Shown here in pieces: positions 15,885 through 24,984 of a stretch of 64,000 nt of DNA (positions within the stretch are counted from its first letter, which is position 1; every line of letters begins with the position of its first letter). The stretch spans positions 1 to 64,000 of the forward strand of contig JAZSEW010000025.1 in the NCBI GenBank assembly GCA_045531895.1, in the 5' to 3' direction. The notes beneath the pieces were generated by a model that did no database searches, was not told the origin of the DNA, and saw only the letters and a list, made by a program, of their open reading frames with translations. Position numbers and translations under genes: made by a program. The DNA comes from SIG299 sp045531895 (lineage in GTDB: Bacteria; Bacillota; Clostridia; Lachnospirales; Lachnospiraceae).

Positions 15885-17372
15885 ATGGCAGGAATTGGTG
15901 TAAAACTAAATAAGATTTACAGCAAGAAAACAATGCTGACCAGTCTGATTGGCATTGGGTACAGTGCGGTTATTACGGTAGTTCCGATGCTTCTCGTTAT
16001 CGGAACGGTAATGCTGATGGAGCCGCTGCTTGGTGTATCCAAGTTAAATTACGCGACCAGAGAATTGTATTCCTGCACGGTTCTTTACATTTTTATTTTC
16101 GGCTTACTGACAACGGCGCCGTTTAATGCAGTACTTTCCAAATATTTGTCGGATGTAATTTATGAAGAAACCTATCAGGACATTCTGCCCTGCTACTATG
16201 TGGGATTACTGGTGAATCTTATATGCAGCTGCATGTTGGGCGTTCCGTTTTGCATCTGGCAGTTTATGTCGGGAAAAATTGCGCTGCATTTTATCTGTGC
16301 AGGATACTGCGGCTATGTGATTATGGTAATTGTGTTCTACTCCATGCTGTATTTATCCATTTGTAAATCCTTCGGGAAAATTACATGGTTTTTTCTGATG
16401 GGTATGACGTTTACATTACTTTGTGCGTTAGTAATGGTCTATATATTTCGGGTGGAAACAACGTTTAGTATGTTGGTTTCCCTGGATGCAGGCTTCTTAC
16501 TGATTGCAAGTCTGGAACTTGCACAGATAAAAAGCTATTTCCGCGATAACAGCAAAAAATATAAGGAAGTATTCCAATATCTGAAAAAATACTGGCAGCT
16601 GATTCTGACCAACTTTCTGTATATGCTAGGGGTGTACACTCACAATTTTGTGTTTTGGACAACAGATTTGCAGATGGTGGTAGGTGACTGCTTTTACAGT
16701 GCACCGGATTATGATATGGCGGCCTGCCTTGGCATGCTGACCAGCGCTTCTGCTACCGTAATATTTATTTCCAGAGTGGAAATGAAGTTCCATGGAACCT
16801 ACAAAGGCTATTCCGAAGCGGTTATCGGTGGACGTGGCATGGATATCGAAAGTGCAAAAAGAAGAATGTTTCGTCAGATGGCGGCAGAACTGTCCCATCT
16901 GGTGCAGACGCAGTTTGTAATTTCAGTACTGGTTTTCTTTCTGTTTATTATTTTTCTGCCTCGTCTTGGCTTTTCCGGTCTGGTGATGCAGATTTATCCG
17001 GCATTGGCAGTAGGATATTTTATTTGGTTTATTATGAATGCTGCATTGATTTTTCAATACTATTTCAGTGATTTAAGCGGTGCATTGCTGTCTGCATTTT
17101 GCTTTTGCATAGCTACTCTGATCGGTTCTGTTGTAGCTACAACGTTTACGCCTATGTGGTACGGTTCCGGACTGATTTTTGGTGCCATGGTGGGATGGTC
17201 GATTGCCTATTACCGGCTTCGAAGAATTGAAAAGACACTGGATGTACATATTTTCTGTAACGGAACGATTATGAAAAAAGGACATGGAGCTTGCCCGACG
17301 AATAAGGTGTTCGATCGGTATGCTTTATTGGAAAAGGAAAAAAAGAAACGGAAGAAGGTGAAGCATGCATGA
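15885..17372 (+). CDS. pelG: PelG Pel exopolysaccharide transporter
   Basis: The 495-residue polytopic membrane protein has about twelve helices of the polysaccharide-transporter (MOP) superfamily. It starts MAGIGVKLNKIYSKKTM, close to the usual PelG opening, followed by LIGIGYSAVITVVPMLLVIG. The helices around APFNAVLSKYLSDVIYEE and the long central loop VFWTTDLQMVVGDCFYSAPDYD are typical of PelG. The C-terminal tail is strongly basic. In Pel systems it moves the growing polymer made by PelF across the membrane together with PelD and PelE. It overlaps the following DUF2304 gene by four bases. Confidence 0.92.
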   Translation: MAGIGVKLNKIYSKKTMLTSLIGIGYSAVITVVPMLLVIGTVMLMEPLLGVSKLNYATRELYSCTVLYIFIFGLLTTAPFNAVLSKYLSDVIYEETYQDILPCYYVGLLVNLICSCMLGVPFCIWQFMSGKIALHFICAGYCGYVIMVIVFYSMLYLSICKSFGKITWFFLMGMTFTLLCALVMVYIFRVETTFSMLVSLDAGFLLIASLELAQIKSYFRDNSKKYKEVFQYLKKYWQLILTNFLYMLGVYTHNFVFWTTDLQMVVGDCFYSAPDYDMAACLGMLTSASATVIFISRVEMKFHGTYKGYSEAVIGGRGMDIESAKRRMFRQMAAELSHLVQTQFVISVLVFFLFIIFLPRLGFSGLVMQIYPALAVGYFIWFIMNAALIFQYYFSDLSGALLSAFCFCIATLIGSVVATTFTPMWYGSGLIFGAMVGWSIAYYRLRRIEKTLDVHIFCNGTIMKKGHGACPTNKVFDRYALLEKEKKKRKKVKHA

Positions 17373-17761
17373 CAGTAGGTGATTTTTTGAGAGTAGCTAT
17401 GGTAGTAATCGGAATTGTATTACTGCTGACCACAATTTCTTCACTGGCAAAGCGAAAAATGACAGAAACAGTCTGTCTTGCATGGGGGCTGGTGTCAGTG
17501 GTATTTATTCTGGCAGGCTGTTTGCTTCGCCCATACGGTATCAGTAATTATATTAGTCTTACAGGTTTGCTTCTGATTATGATTATCGGTGCGGTAGTAA
17601 TTTATGGAGCATTTTTTGTCAGTACAAAGCTTTCTGAACTGGCACGGAAGAATCATGAGCTGGCAGTACAGGTTTCTCTGCTGAATCATGAGAACCGGAT
17701 GATGCTGGAAAAACTGGAACAGCTGGAAGATAAGCAGAAGGAAGAAAAACAGGTGGAATAG
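17369..17761 (+). CDS. DUF2304-type small membrane protein
   Basis: The 130-residue product has three predicted membrane helices (about residues 7-24, 33-52, 60-83) and a C-terminal cytoplasmic coiled coil (ELARKNHELAVQVSLLNHEN and on). This is the layout of the DUF2304 family, which is often beside glycosyltransferases of surface polysaccharide loci. I know of no established function; a scaffold or activator of the adjacent membrane-associated transferase is plausible. It overlaps pelG by four bases and directly abuts the GT4 gene, so it is co-translated with both. Confidence 0.7.
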   Translation: MTVGDFLRVAMVVIGIVLLLTTISSLAKRKMTETVCLAWGLVSVVFILAGCLLRPYGISNYISLTGLLLIMIIGAVVIYGAFFVSTKLSELARKNHELAVQVSLLNHENRMMLEKLEQLEDKQKEEKQVE

Positions 17762-18964
17762 ATGATGAAAAAGGTCCTTTTTGTTATAAATACAATGGGG
17801 CGTGCCGGTGCGGAGATGGCATTGCTGGAATTGTTACGAATATTGAAAAGGGAAGATGTTGAATTGTCGCTGTTTATTCTGACCGGTCAGGGAGAGATGA
17901 TAAAAGAAGTTCCTAAGGGGGTTCGGATACTGAATCGCAGTTGTGATGAATGCTCTGTACATACAGCAGAAGGCAAGAAGCACCTGATGAAGACTGTATT
18001 TAAAGCGATGCTTCGCAGAGGAACAGGATTACGGCTGGTTCCGTATCTGGTAAAACAGCTCTTTATAATGCTTCGCAATGGAAGGATACTTCCGGATAAG
18101 CTTCTGTGGAGGGTGTTGTCAGATGGGGCAGAGCAGTTTGAGGAACAGTATGATCTGGCAGTGGCGTATATTGAAGGCGGTTCTGCCTATTATGTCATGG
18201 ACCACGTAAAAGCAGAGAAAAAAGCAGCATTTTTTCATGTGGATTATGGCATGGCAGGTTATACACGTAGTCTCGACCAAGATTGTTATGTAAAATATGA
18301 CAGAGTTTTTACGGTTTCGGACGAGGTAAAGGAAGCATTCATTCAGGTTTATCCGGAATGTCTGGAGAGGACAGAGGTATTTCATAACCTTATTAACAGG
18401 GATAGAATTATTAAGATGGCAGAACTTCCGGAAGGTTTTGCGGATACCTGGGATGGATTTCGTATTTTGACGGTAGGACGCCTGACAGAACAGAAAGACT
18501 TTGCGCAGTCTGTCAGGGCAATGAAACTGTTAAAAGAACAGGGCATTAAAGCGAAATGGTATATTCTTGGAGAAGGAGACCAGAGAATTGCACTGGAGCG
18601 TTTGATCCGGGAGCTAAATCTGGAGAATGACTTTTTTTTGCCGGGAGTTGTGGAAAATCCCTATTGCTATATGAAACAGGCAGATATTTATGTGCATGCT
18701 ACCCGGTTTGAAGGAAAGAGTATTGCCATTCAGGAAGCTCAAGTGCTTGGTCTGCCTATTCTGGTGTCTGACTGCAGTGGAAACAGGGAGCAGGTGAGGC
18801 AGCGTGTGGACGGACTTTTGTGTGATATGACACCGGAAGGAATTTGTGCGGGGATCAGGGAATTATTAGATGACGAAGAAAAGAGAAAGAAATTCGGAGA
18901 AATGGCGGCAAAGCGTAGGATGACGGAGCGTGGGGAAATCGGAAAACTGCTTTCCATGCTTTAG
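17762..18964 (+). CDS. GT4 family glycosyltransferase
   Basis: The 400-residue product is a GT-B glycosyltransferase. VLFVINTMGRAGAEMALLEL is the N-terminal acceptor-domain start. The donor half has ILTVGRLTEQKDFAQSV, WYILGEGDQ and the motif ATRFEGKSIAIQEAQVLGLP with the E-x7-E pair that binds the nucleotide sugar. The enzyme is cytoplasmic and probably adds a sugar to a lipid-linked or polymer acceptor. It begins one codon after the DUF2304 stop, with AGGTGG as ribosome site. It is separate from PelF, so the locus makes more than a simple Pel homopolymer. Donor unknown. Confidence 0.9.
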   Translation: MMKKVLFVINTMGRAGAEMALLELLRILKREDVELSLFILTGQGEMIKEVPKGVRILNRSCDECSVHTAEGKKHLMKTVFKAMLRRGTGLRLVPYLVKQLFIMLRNGRILPDKLLWRVLSDGAEQFEEQYDLAVAYIEGGSAYYVMDHVKAEKKAAFFHVDYGMAGYTRSLDQDCYVKYDRVFTVSDEVKEAFIQVYPECLERTEVFHNLINRDRIIKMAELPEGFADTWDGFRILTVGRLTEQKDFAQSVRAMKLLKEQGIKAKWYILGEGDQRIALERLIRELNLENDFFLPGVVENPYCYMKQADIYVHATRFEGKSIAIQEAQVLGLPILVSDCSGNREQVRQRVDGLLCDMTPEGICAGIRELLDDEEKRKKFGEMAAKRRMTERGEIGKLLSML

Positions 18965-18984
18965 AAAACGCAGGGGAGAATACT

Positions 18985-19773
18985 ATGGTGAAGCAAAAGA
19001 AAAAAAAGGAAGTGCTTATTATTATTCCGGCGTATAACGAGGGGAAGACTATCGGGACGCTGCTGGAGCAGTTAAAACAGCCGGAAATCGCGGAAGTTGC
19101 AGATGTACTTGTAATGAATGATGCTTCCGGGGATGATACTGCCCGGGTAGTCAGAGAGCATGGACATACCGTAGTAACGCATGTGTTTAATCTGGGGTAC
19201 GGCAGTGGCCTGCAGCTCGGATATAAATATGCGGAGAGGAATGGCTATCAGTATGTCATACAGATGGATGCGGACGGACAACATGATGCAAGCAATGTAC
19301 CTGCGCTATATCATAAGCTGAAAACTCCGGATGAACAGGGACAGTATGCGGATATTGTGCTTGGCTCCAGATTTTTGGAAGGCAGTGTGTCCTTTTCGGT
19401 TTCTGTCCTAAAAAAGGTTGCATTTGCGCTGTTTCGGCTTTTAATTAAGCTTGGCACGGGAAAAAAGATTATGGATCCGACTACCGGGTTGCAGGGGCTG
19501 AGCCGGAGAGCGTTTACCTTTTATTCCGGCTACGGACACTTTGATGATAAGTATCCGGATGCCAACATGATTATGCAGATGCTGATGTTAGGCTTTAGAG
19601 TAGAGGAAATTCCGGCAGTAATGCATGCCAGAACAGAGGGAGTCAGTATGCACTCCGGACTGAAGCCGGTAATTTATATGTTCCGCATGATGTTTTCTAT
19701 TATTGCGGTATGGGTGAGAATTAGGATTTATAAGGTTGATATGGGGGCAACAGATGAAAGGGCTTCTGAATAA
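18985..19773 (+). CDS. GT2 family glycosyltransferase (polyprenyl-phosphate sugar transferase type)
   Basis: The 262-residue product has a GT-A fold of the dolichol-phosphate mannosyltransferase/DPM1-like class. LIIIPAYNEGKTIGTLLEQL is the N-terminal motif, VLVMNDASGDDT contacts the nucleotide and VIQMDADGQHD carries the metal-binding DxD. It then has GSRFLEG and DPTTGLQGLSRRAF. These enzymes load a sugar from a nucleotide donor onto a polyprenyl phosphate, and GT-C membrane enzymes then use it outside the cell. Such a GT-C-like protein is encoded at 21077-23491, so the two may work as a pair (inference). It overlaps the next gene by 20 bases. Confidence 0.9.
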   Translation: MVKQKKKKEVLIIIPAYNEGKTIGTLLEQLKQPEIAEVADVLVMNDASGDDTARVVREHGHTVVTHVFNLGYGSGLQLGYKYAERNGYQYVIQMDADGQHDASNVPALYHKLKTPDEQGQYADIVLGSRFLEGSVSFSVSVLKKVAFALFRLLIKLGTGKKIMDPTTGLQGLSRRAFTFYSGYGHFDDKYPDANMIMQMLMLGFRVEEIPAVMHARTEGVSMHSGLKPVIYMFRMMFSIIAVWVRIRIYKVDMGATDERASE

Positions 19774-21058
19774 GCTGATTGGCACAAAACAAAAATGGGA
19801 GTTTCATGCGGCAGAACTTCGTGAATCAACGGAAGAATTAAAAAATCCTGCAAGAGGCTGGTATACGATTTATCCGTTCTTTTTAGAGAAGGAACCGGAT
19901 TTTGAAGAATTATTCTGGTGCCTTCAAAAGGAAGAAACACTGGCACTGGTGATACTCAATATCGGAGCATACCGGGAGGCACCACTGGATGCCGTGGCTT
20001 TGGAACGTATCTGCCGGATTCTAAATTTCTTTGAAAAGTATGCTTATGACGTAATTTTACGTGTTACCTATGACCACGAAGGAAATGCGGTAGAGAGGGA
20101 ACCTTTCTTTTTTAAACAGGTACTTAAGCACTTAGAACAGCTGATACCGGTAGTAAAAGAATTTACTAAGACTGTGTTTCTATGGCAGGGAATGCTTATC
20201 GGTAACTGGGGAGAAATGCATACCTCCAGGTTCCTTTCAGCTGAGAAAATGAAACAATTGTGGAGCATAATGAAAACCGGGCTGGAGGATACCATGTTTC
20301 TGGCTGTCAGAAGACCTTCCATGTGGCGTATGCTGCATCCGGAGGAATGTGGTAAGGAACAGATAACGGCAGATATAACCGGGTTGTTTGATGATGCGAT
20401 ATTCGGTTCCGACAGTCACATGGGAACATTTGGGAAGGAACCAAAGGAAGCCGTCGGCTGGGACAGCCTCTGGTGCAGAGAGGATGAGCTTGCTTTTGAA
20501 GAGCAGCTTTGCCGGAGTGTACCAAACGGGGGGGAGGCAGTCTGCGGGGAAGGCTATGGAGAAAACTTTACTCCCGAAAGTACACTTTGGGTGCTTAAAA
20601 AGATGCACATTACATACCTGAATCAGGCATATGATGAAAAGATACTGCAGATTTGGAAACAATGGGAATGGCAGAACGAAAGCTTTTATCAGTATGTGGG
20701 GCGGCATTTAGGATACCGGTTTTTTATAAAAAGTGTTCAGGTGGTTCCGGATAAAAGAAAGGATACCGTGCAGGTTCTTGTTACAGTAGAAAATACAGGC
20801 TTTGCAAACTTTTATCAGGATGCAGATGTGTTGTTAGAGTGTGTGGATGAGTTTGGTCAGCAGGAATTTGCGAGGTTTGCAACGGATATCCGTACCTGGG
20901 ACAGTGGCATGACGCAGGAAATTTTCTGCACACTTAACAAAACAGAAGGGGAATTATATGTGTGTGCAAGGAGAAAGACAGATAACCGTTCGATTTATTT
21001 TGCAAATTCGTCTGAGAAAGATGGTAAAGTGTATATAGGTTCGCTTACGGAAATATAG
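19754..21058 (+). CDS. DUF4874/DUF4832 putative glycoside hydrolase, cytoplasmic form
   Basis: The 434-residue product belongs to the DUF4874-DUF4832 architecture: a TIM-barrel-like N-terminal part and a beta-sandwich C-terminal part (VLVTVENTGFANFYQD). The conserved LIGNWGEMHTSRF segment places a Glu at the end of a strand, as in clan GH-A hydrolases, so a glycosidase role is plausible but unproven. No signal peptide or membrane helix is present, unlike its paralogue at 23494-24984. The frame is open from a TTG at 19736, but the ATG at 19754 has GGGG six bases upstream and is preferred. It overlaps the GT2 gene. An unlinked alternative is a carbohydrate-binding or scaffolding role. Confidence 0.75.
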   Translation: MKGLLNKLIGTKQKWEFHAAELRESTEELKNPARGWYTIYPFFLEKEPDFEELFWCLQKEETLALVILNIGAYREAPLDAVALERICRILNFFEKYAYDVILRVTYDHEGNAVEREPFFFKQVLKHLEQLIPVVKEFTKTVFLWQGMLIGNWGEMHTSRFLSAEKMKQLWSIMKTGLEDTMFLAVRRPSMWRMLHPEECGKEQITADITGLFDDAIFGSDSHMGTFGKEPKEAVGWDSLWCREDELAFEEQLCRSVPNGGEAVCGEGYGENFTPESTLWVLKKMHITYLNQAYDEKILQIWKQWEWQNESFYQYVGRHLGYRFFIKSVQVVPDKRKDTVQVLVTVENTGFANFYQDADVLLECVDEFGQQEFARFATDIRTWDSGMTQEIFCTLNKTEGELYVCARRKTDNRSIYFANSSEKDGKVYIGSLTEI

Positions 21059-21076
21059 ATATCATAAGAGGCTACG

Positions 21077-23491
21077 ATGGAAGATTTGTTATTTTGGATA
21101 ACTGAATATGGTAAAGTGTTTCTTGGCTATGGATGTTTGATGTTTGTCTGGCCGATGATTGTATTTCGGAAGTTTTTATCCGGAAAAAGTGCAACGTTTA
21201 AATTCAGTTTTTGTGTGACGGGGCAGGTTGTATTAATTAACACAGTGGTGCTGTTACTTGGTCTGCTACATATTCTGAATGGGTGGACGGTACGAATCCT
21301 GTTTTACGGAACTCTGTTATATTCTCTGAGGGAATACTATCTGCCGACAAAAGAACGTAGAGAGAAACTGCACTATCTTGTAAACGGAACCTTTGGCTGG
21401 AAGAATTTTTTGCTTCTGGAGCGTAGAAAGCTGGTTCGGACCTTGGAGATATTCTGCAAACGTGTATGGACTTTTTATAAAAAGCATTGGTTGGAATACA
21501 GTTTGCTTTTGGTGGCGCTGCTTTACGGAATGATATATTTTTCCTGGGGAGTGTTTCATGAACATTCCTATGGATTTGGTGATATGTATGTACACCATTC
21601 CTGGATTTATGGTCTGACAGAAGGCAAAGCTTTTTTTGCCGGTGTGTATCCGGAAGCAATGCATTGTGTAATTTATAGCATGCATGCATTGTTTGGAATT
21701 GAAATTTACAGCTGTATGCTGTTTGTTGCAGGCTTACAGGTGGCGATTATGCTGGTAGCGGCCTACTGCTTTTTGAAAGAGATTTTTGCATGGAGATTCA
21801 GTCCTGTGCTTGCTTTGATACTGTTTTTAACAATTGATGTGGTACGTATAGATGAAGTATTCAGCATCTCACGACTGCAGTGGACTTTGCCGCAGGAATA
21901 TGGCTTTCCTACGATTTATATCTGTGCGCTGTTTCTGCTGAGGTATTTATCAAGTGATAAGGTAAAAGCTATCCGCGGAAAGAAAACAAAACGGTGTTGG
22001 AATGAAAATCTGATGATGTTTACTTTGGCTTTAGCGGCATCTGTTGCAATTCATTTTTATGTAACAATTATGGCATTTTTCCTGTGTGCAGCAGTGGCAC
22101 TGTTTTCTTTAAGGAAGATTTTTAATAAAAAACATTTTCTTCCTTTAGTTGCAGGGGTAATGGCAGGAGTTCTAATTGCAGTAGCGCCTATGGCAGGGGC
22201 ATTAGCATTAGGGATACCGTTTCAGGGCTCCATTGGATGGGCAGTGAATGTCATTAATGGAACTGATACCGGAGAAGGACGAACCCATGAGGCACAGAAT
22301 TATCTTCAAAAAGAGGATACTTCTACACCGATGCCGGAAGAACAGCCCGGAAATGTGCAAGCAGATGGTTCATCCGGAGAACCGGAGCAGCTTCCGATGG
22401 TGACGGAGCCGGAACCTTCTTTTGCTACTCAAGTAGTGAAGAAAATAAAAAATAGTGCGGAAAAATTATGGAATCTGTGTGTGGGAAAACTGGAGACGTT
22501 ATACAGTAAAGCCTACGTTACCCTGTATGAAGAGGAACGGGCAGCACGGATAGTGGGGATGTCCTGTGGTGTGACACTATTGTGCATGCTGGTTAAGTTT
22601 TTTGCAATAATTCAGACGTGGAGTAAGAAAAAGAAACGAAAGCAGTCAAAGTATACAGCAGAATATCTGATGATAGTGACATCAACCTTTTTCTTTATGA
22701 TATTGTATGCAGCACCGTATCTGGGACTTCCGGAATTAATTGCCGGGGCACGTCTGTGCTCTAATATGCATCTGTTGATTGTTGCAATGTTTGTTGTTCC
22801 GTTTGATATGTTACTTGCATTAGCAGCCAAAAAAGTTCCTGAGGTTATATTGCGTTGGTGCTCGTTGGTTGTTGCAATTGGATTGGTGGCAGGTATATAT
22901 ATTGGCGAAAAATACCATGGCTATCTGTATTTTGAGCTTACCAGATATAATGGAGCAGTGACGACAACGGCTAAAATAACGAAAACATTACCACAGTATT
23001 CGTATACCATAGTATCTACGACAGATGAGCGGTACCAGGTGATACAGGATGGACGCCATGAAGAAGTGCTTGCTTTTTTAAGTGAAGAAAAGAACTATAA
23101 TTATATGCTTCCGACAGAATATGTTTTTGTTTTTGTGGAGAAGCAGCCAATAAAATATGCCCAGAAGCATTTCTTTTCCGGACCGGACTGGCTGGCAAAG
23201 GAAAAGTATCAGGATTTATACGATGCAAAGAGTGTCTGGCCGGAAATTATTCATGCAGAAATTTCAGAGGAATATGCAGCAAAGGATATACTTCATTTTT
23301 CGAATAAACCATCGCTTTCTTATTCTCTGATAAACAGCCGGACAATTTTGGAATCCAAGCTGAAAAAATGGTGTGAAAACTTTGACAGGCTTTATCCGAA
23401 CGAAATGAAGGTTTTTTATGAGGATGAGGCATTTATCTGTTACTATTTCCGCCAGAACACACAAAGCTTATATAATCTGAATGTGGAGTAA
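21077..23491 (+). CDS. Large polytopic membrane protein, GT-C glycosyltransferase-like
   Basis: The 804-residue product has about 13-15 membrane helices. The first large external loop after helix 4 holds FHEHSYGFGDMYVHHSWIYG, an acidic/His loop where GT-C enzymes place their catalytic Asp. A second external region (about residues 390-465) contains a Pro/Glu-rich stretch (TPMPEEQPGN, EPEPS) and a coiled segment. The C-terminal ~170 residues form a soluble extracytoplasmic domain. No exact family is recognised. A GT-C enzyme that uses a polyprenyl-phosphate sugar, perhaps supplied by the GT2 at 18985, is inferred. It lies between two DUF4832 paralogues and shares their operon. Confidence 0.65.
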   Translation: MEDLLFWITEYGKVFLGYGCLMFVWPMIVFRKFLSGKSATFKFSFCVTGQVVLINTVVLLLGLLHILNGWTVRILFYGTLLYSLREYYLPTKERREKLHYLVNGTFGWKNFLLLERRKLVRTLEIFCKRVWTFYKKHWLEYSLLLVALLYGMIYFSWGVFHEHSYGFGDMYVHHSWIYGLTEGKAFFAGVYPEAMHCVIYSMHALFGIEIYSCMLFVAGLQVAIMLVAAYCFLKEIFAWRFSPVLALILFLTIDVVRIDEVFSISRLQWTLPQEYGFPTIYICALFLLRYLSSDKVKAIRGKKTKRCWNENLMMFTLALAASVAIHFYVTIMAFFLCAAVALFSLRKIFNKKHFLPLVAGVMAGVLIAVAPMAGALALGIPFQGSIGWAVNVINGTDTGEGRTHEAQNYLQKEDTSTPMPEEQPGNVQADGSSGEPEQLPMVTEPEPSFATQVVKKIKNSAEKLWNLCVGKLETLYSKAYVTLYEEERAARIVGMSCGVTLLCMLVKFFAIIQTWSKKKKRKQSKYTAEYLMIVTSTFFFMILYAAPYLGLPELIAGARLCSNMHLLIVAMFVVPFDMLLALAAKKVPEVILRWCSLVVAIGLVAGIYIGEKYHGYLYFELTRYNGAVTTTAKITKTLPQYSYTIVSTTDERYQVIQDGRHEEVLAFLSEEKNYNYMLPTEYVFVFVEKQPIKYAQKHFFSGPDWLAKEKYQDLYDAKSVWPEIIHAEISEEYAAKDILHFSNKPSLSYSLINSRTILESKLKKWCENFDRLYPNEMKVFYEDEAFICYYFRQNTQSLYNLNVE

Positions 23492-23493
23492 AC

Positions 23494-24984
23494 ATGAAAC
23501 TTACAATAGGTAGCATTACAAAATTAACATCGGAATTGCTTTTTTTTCTGTTCATGGTGACTGCAGTTATGGAAGCAGGAAAGGCATACTCGGAGCGGAC
23601 ACATGGATTTGGGTGGACAGAAAATGCTGTATTTTCAGAGTCCTCCAGAGAACTGGATAATCCTAATTGCGGGTTTTATCTGATTTACGGGTTTACGCCG
23701 TCGGAGGTGGACGAGAATTTTCAGACAGTTGTGGCAAAGCGTTTAGAGAAAGATGAACGGACATTGGCTATGATTCAGATTAATCTGCGTCATTATACAT
23801 ACGGGCCAATTTCCGAGCAGGGTCTGAAAAATATTGAGGATATCTTTATTGCGTTGAAAGCACAGGAGAAACAGTATTTGATTCGGTTTCTATATGATTG
23901 GGACGGTAAAAATGCAGAAACAGAGCCGGAGTATGTGGGAATTATTCTGAATCATATGAAACAGTTGGAATACATTTTCCGGGAGTATGAGGATATTATT
24001 TTTGTGCAACAGGGATTATTTATCGGTAACTGGGGAGAAATGAACGGAACAAAGCATTTGGAATATCTGCCGGAGCTGGCACAGCAGCTGATGGCAGTGA
24101 CCGGAGAATCCACCTATTTGTCGGTGAGAACTCCTTCCCAGTGGAGAACGATTACCGGTGCAGACAAAATTACAAAGGATACGGAGTCTTCATTGATGAG
24201 ACGACTTGGTCTTTATAATGACGGGATGATGGGCAACGAAGGGGACTACGGTACATACGGAACGAAGAGTAAGTCGGAAACCGGACTATCCGGTTTATGG
24301 AACCGGGCGGAGGAACTGGAATTTCAGGAGGAACTCTGTAAATGGGTTCCAAATGGCGGTGAGGTAATTGTGGAAAATCCACTGAATGATTTTGATAGTG
24401 CGGTAAAGCAATTTGAAATTATGCATGTCAGTTATTTGAACAGGGACTATGACAGAAAGGTTTTGAACAAATGGGCGGAGAGCACGGTAAAAGAGGCAGG
24501 TTGCTTTGATGGAATGGATGGTCTTACATATATGGAGAGACATTTAGGGTACCGTCTTCTGATTGAAAAATCTTCTTTGACTTATGTTATGTTTAAAGAG
24601 GCATTAAATGTTGAAATAACTATGAAAAACGTTGGTTTTGCACCGCTTTACAGAGAACCCGAAACGACAGTGGTATTGCGAAACCAAAAGACCGGAGAGA
24701 AACATGTATATTCTGTGGATGCCGGACTTCGCTCCATGGCAGGCGGAACGGATGCGGAACAGTTATATACGGTTGAAAAACAGATTTCCTTAAAAGAACT
24801 GAAAGCAGGCAGATATGAGGTTTTCTTTTCCATAAAAGATATGGCAAGTGACTCTTACATCGAACTGGCAAATGAGCAGGAAATGCAGGAGTTGGGCTAT
24901 AAAGTGGGTGAATTCCGTATAAAAGAGATGCCTGATTTTTCGAAGCTGAAAGAGAAAGAAGGAGAACAGGATGCAGGATATTGA
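23494..24984 (+). CDS. DUF4874/DUF4832 putative glycoside hydrolase, membrane-anchored form
   Basis: The 496-residue product is a clear paralogue of the protein at 19754-21058. Shared blocks are GLFIGNWGEMN versus GMLIGNWGEMH, WVPNGGE versus SVPNGGE, and ERHLGYRLLI versus GRHLGYRFFI. It differs in having a hydrophobic N-terminus (about residues 10-28, LLFFLFMVTAVMEA), so it should be exported and probably anchored. It opens with ELDNPNCGFYLIYG, the family N-terminal motif. The putative catalytic Glu of NWGE is kept. Its position after the GT-C-like gene, two bases from its stop, and a 14-base overlap with the Stealth gene mark a tight operon. Substrate unknown; trimming of the exported glycan is a reasonable guess. 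Confidence 0.75.
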   Translation: MKLTIGSITKLTSELLFFLFMVTAVMEAGKAYSERTHGFGWTENAVFSESSRELDNPNCGFYLIYGFTPSEVDENFQTVVAKRLEKDERTLAMIQINLRHYTYGPISEQGLKNIEDIFIALKAQEKQYLIRFLYDWDGKNAETEPEYVGIILNHMKQLEYIFREYEDIIFVQQGLFIGNWGEMNGTKHLEYLPELAQQLMAVTGESTYLSVRTPSQWRTITGADKITKDTESSLMRRLGLYNDGMMGNEGDYGTYGTKSKSETGLSGLWNRAEELEFQEELCKWVPNGGEVIVENPLNDFDSAVKQFEIMHVSYLNRDYDRKVLNKWAESTVKEAGCFDGMDGLTYMERHLGYRLLIEKSSLTYVMFKEALNVEITMKNVGFAPLYREPETTVVLRNQKTGEKHVYSVDAGLRSMAGGTDAEQLYTVEKQISLKELKAGRYEVFFSIKDMASDSYIELANEQEMQELGYKVGEFRIKEMPDFSKLKEKEGEQDAGY

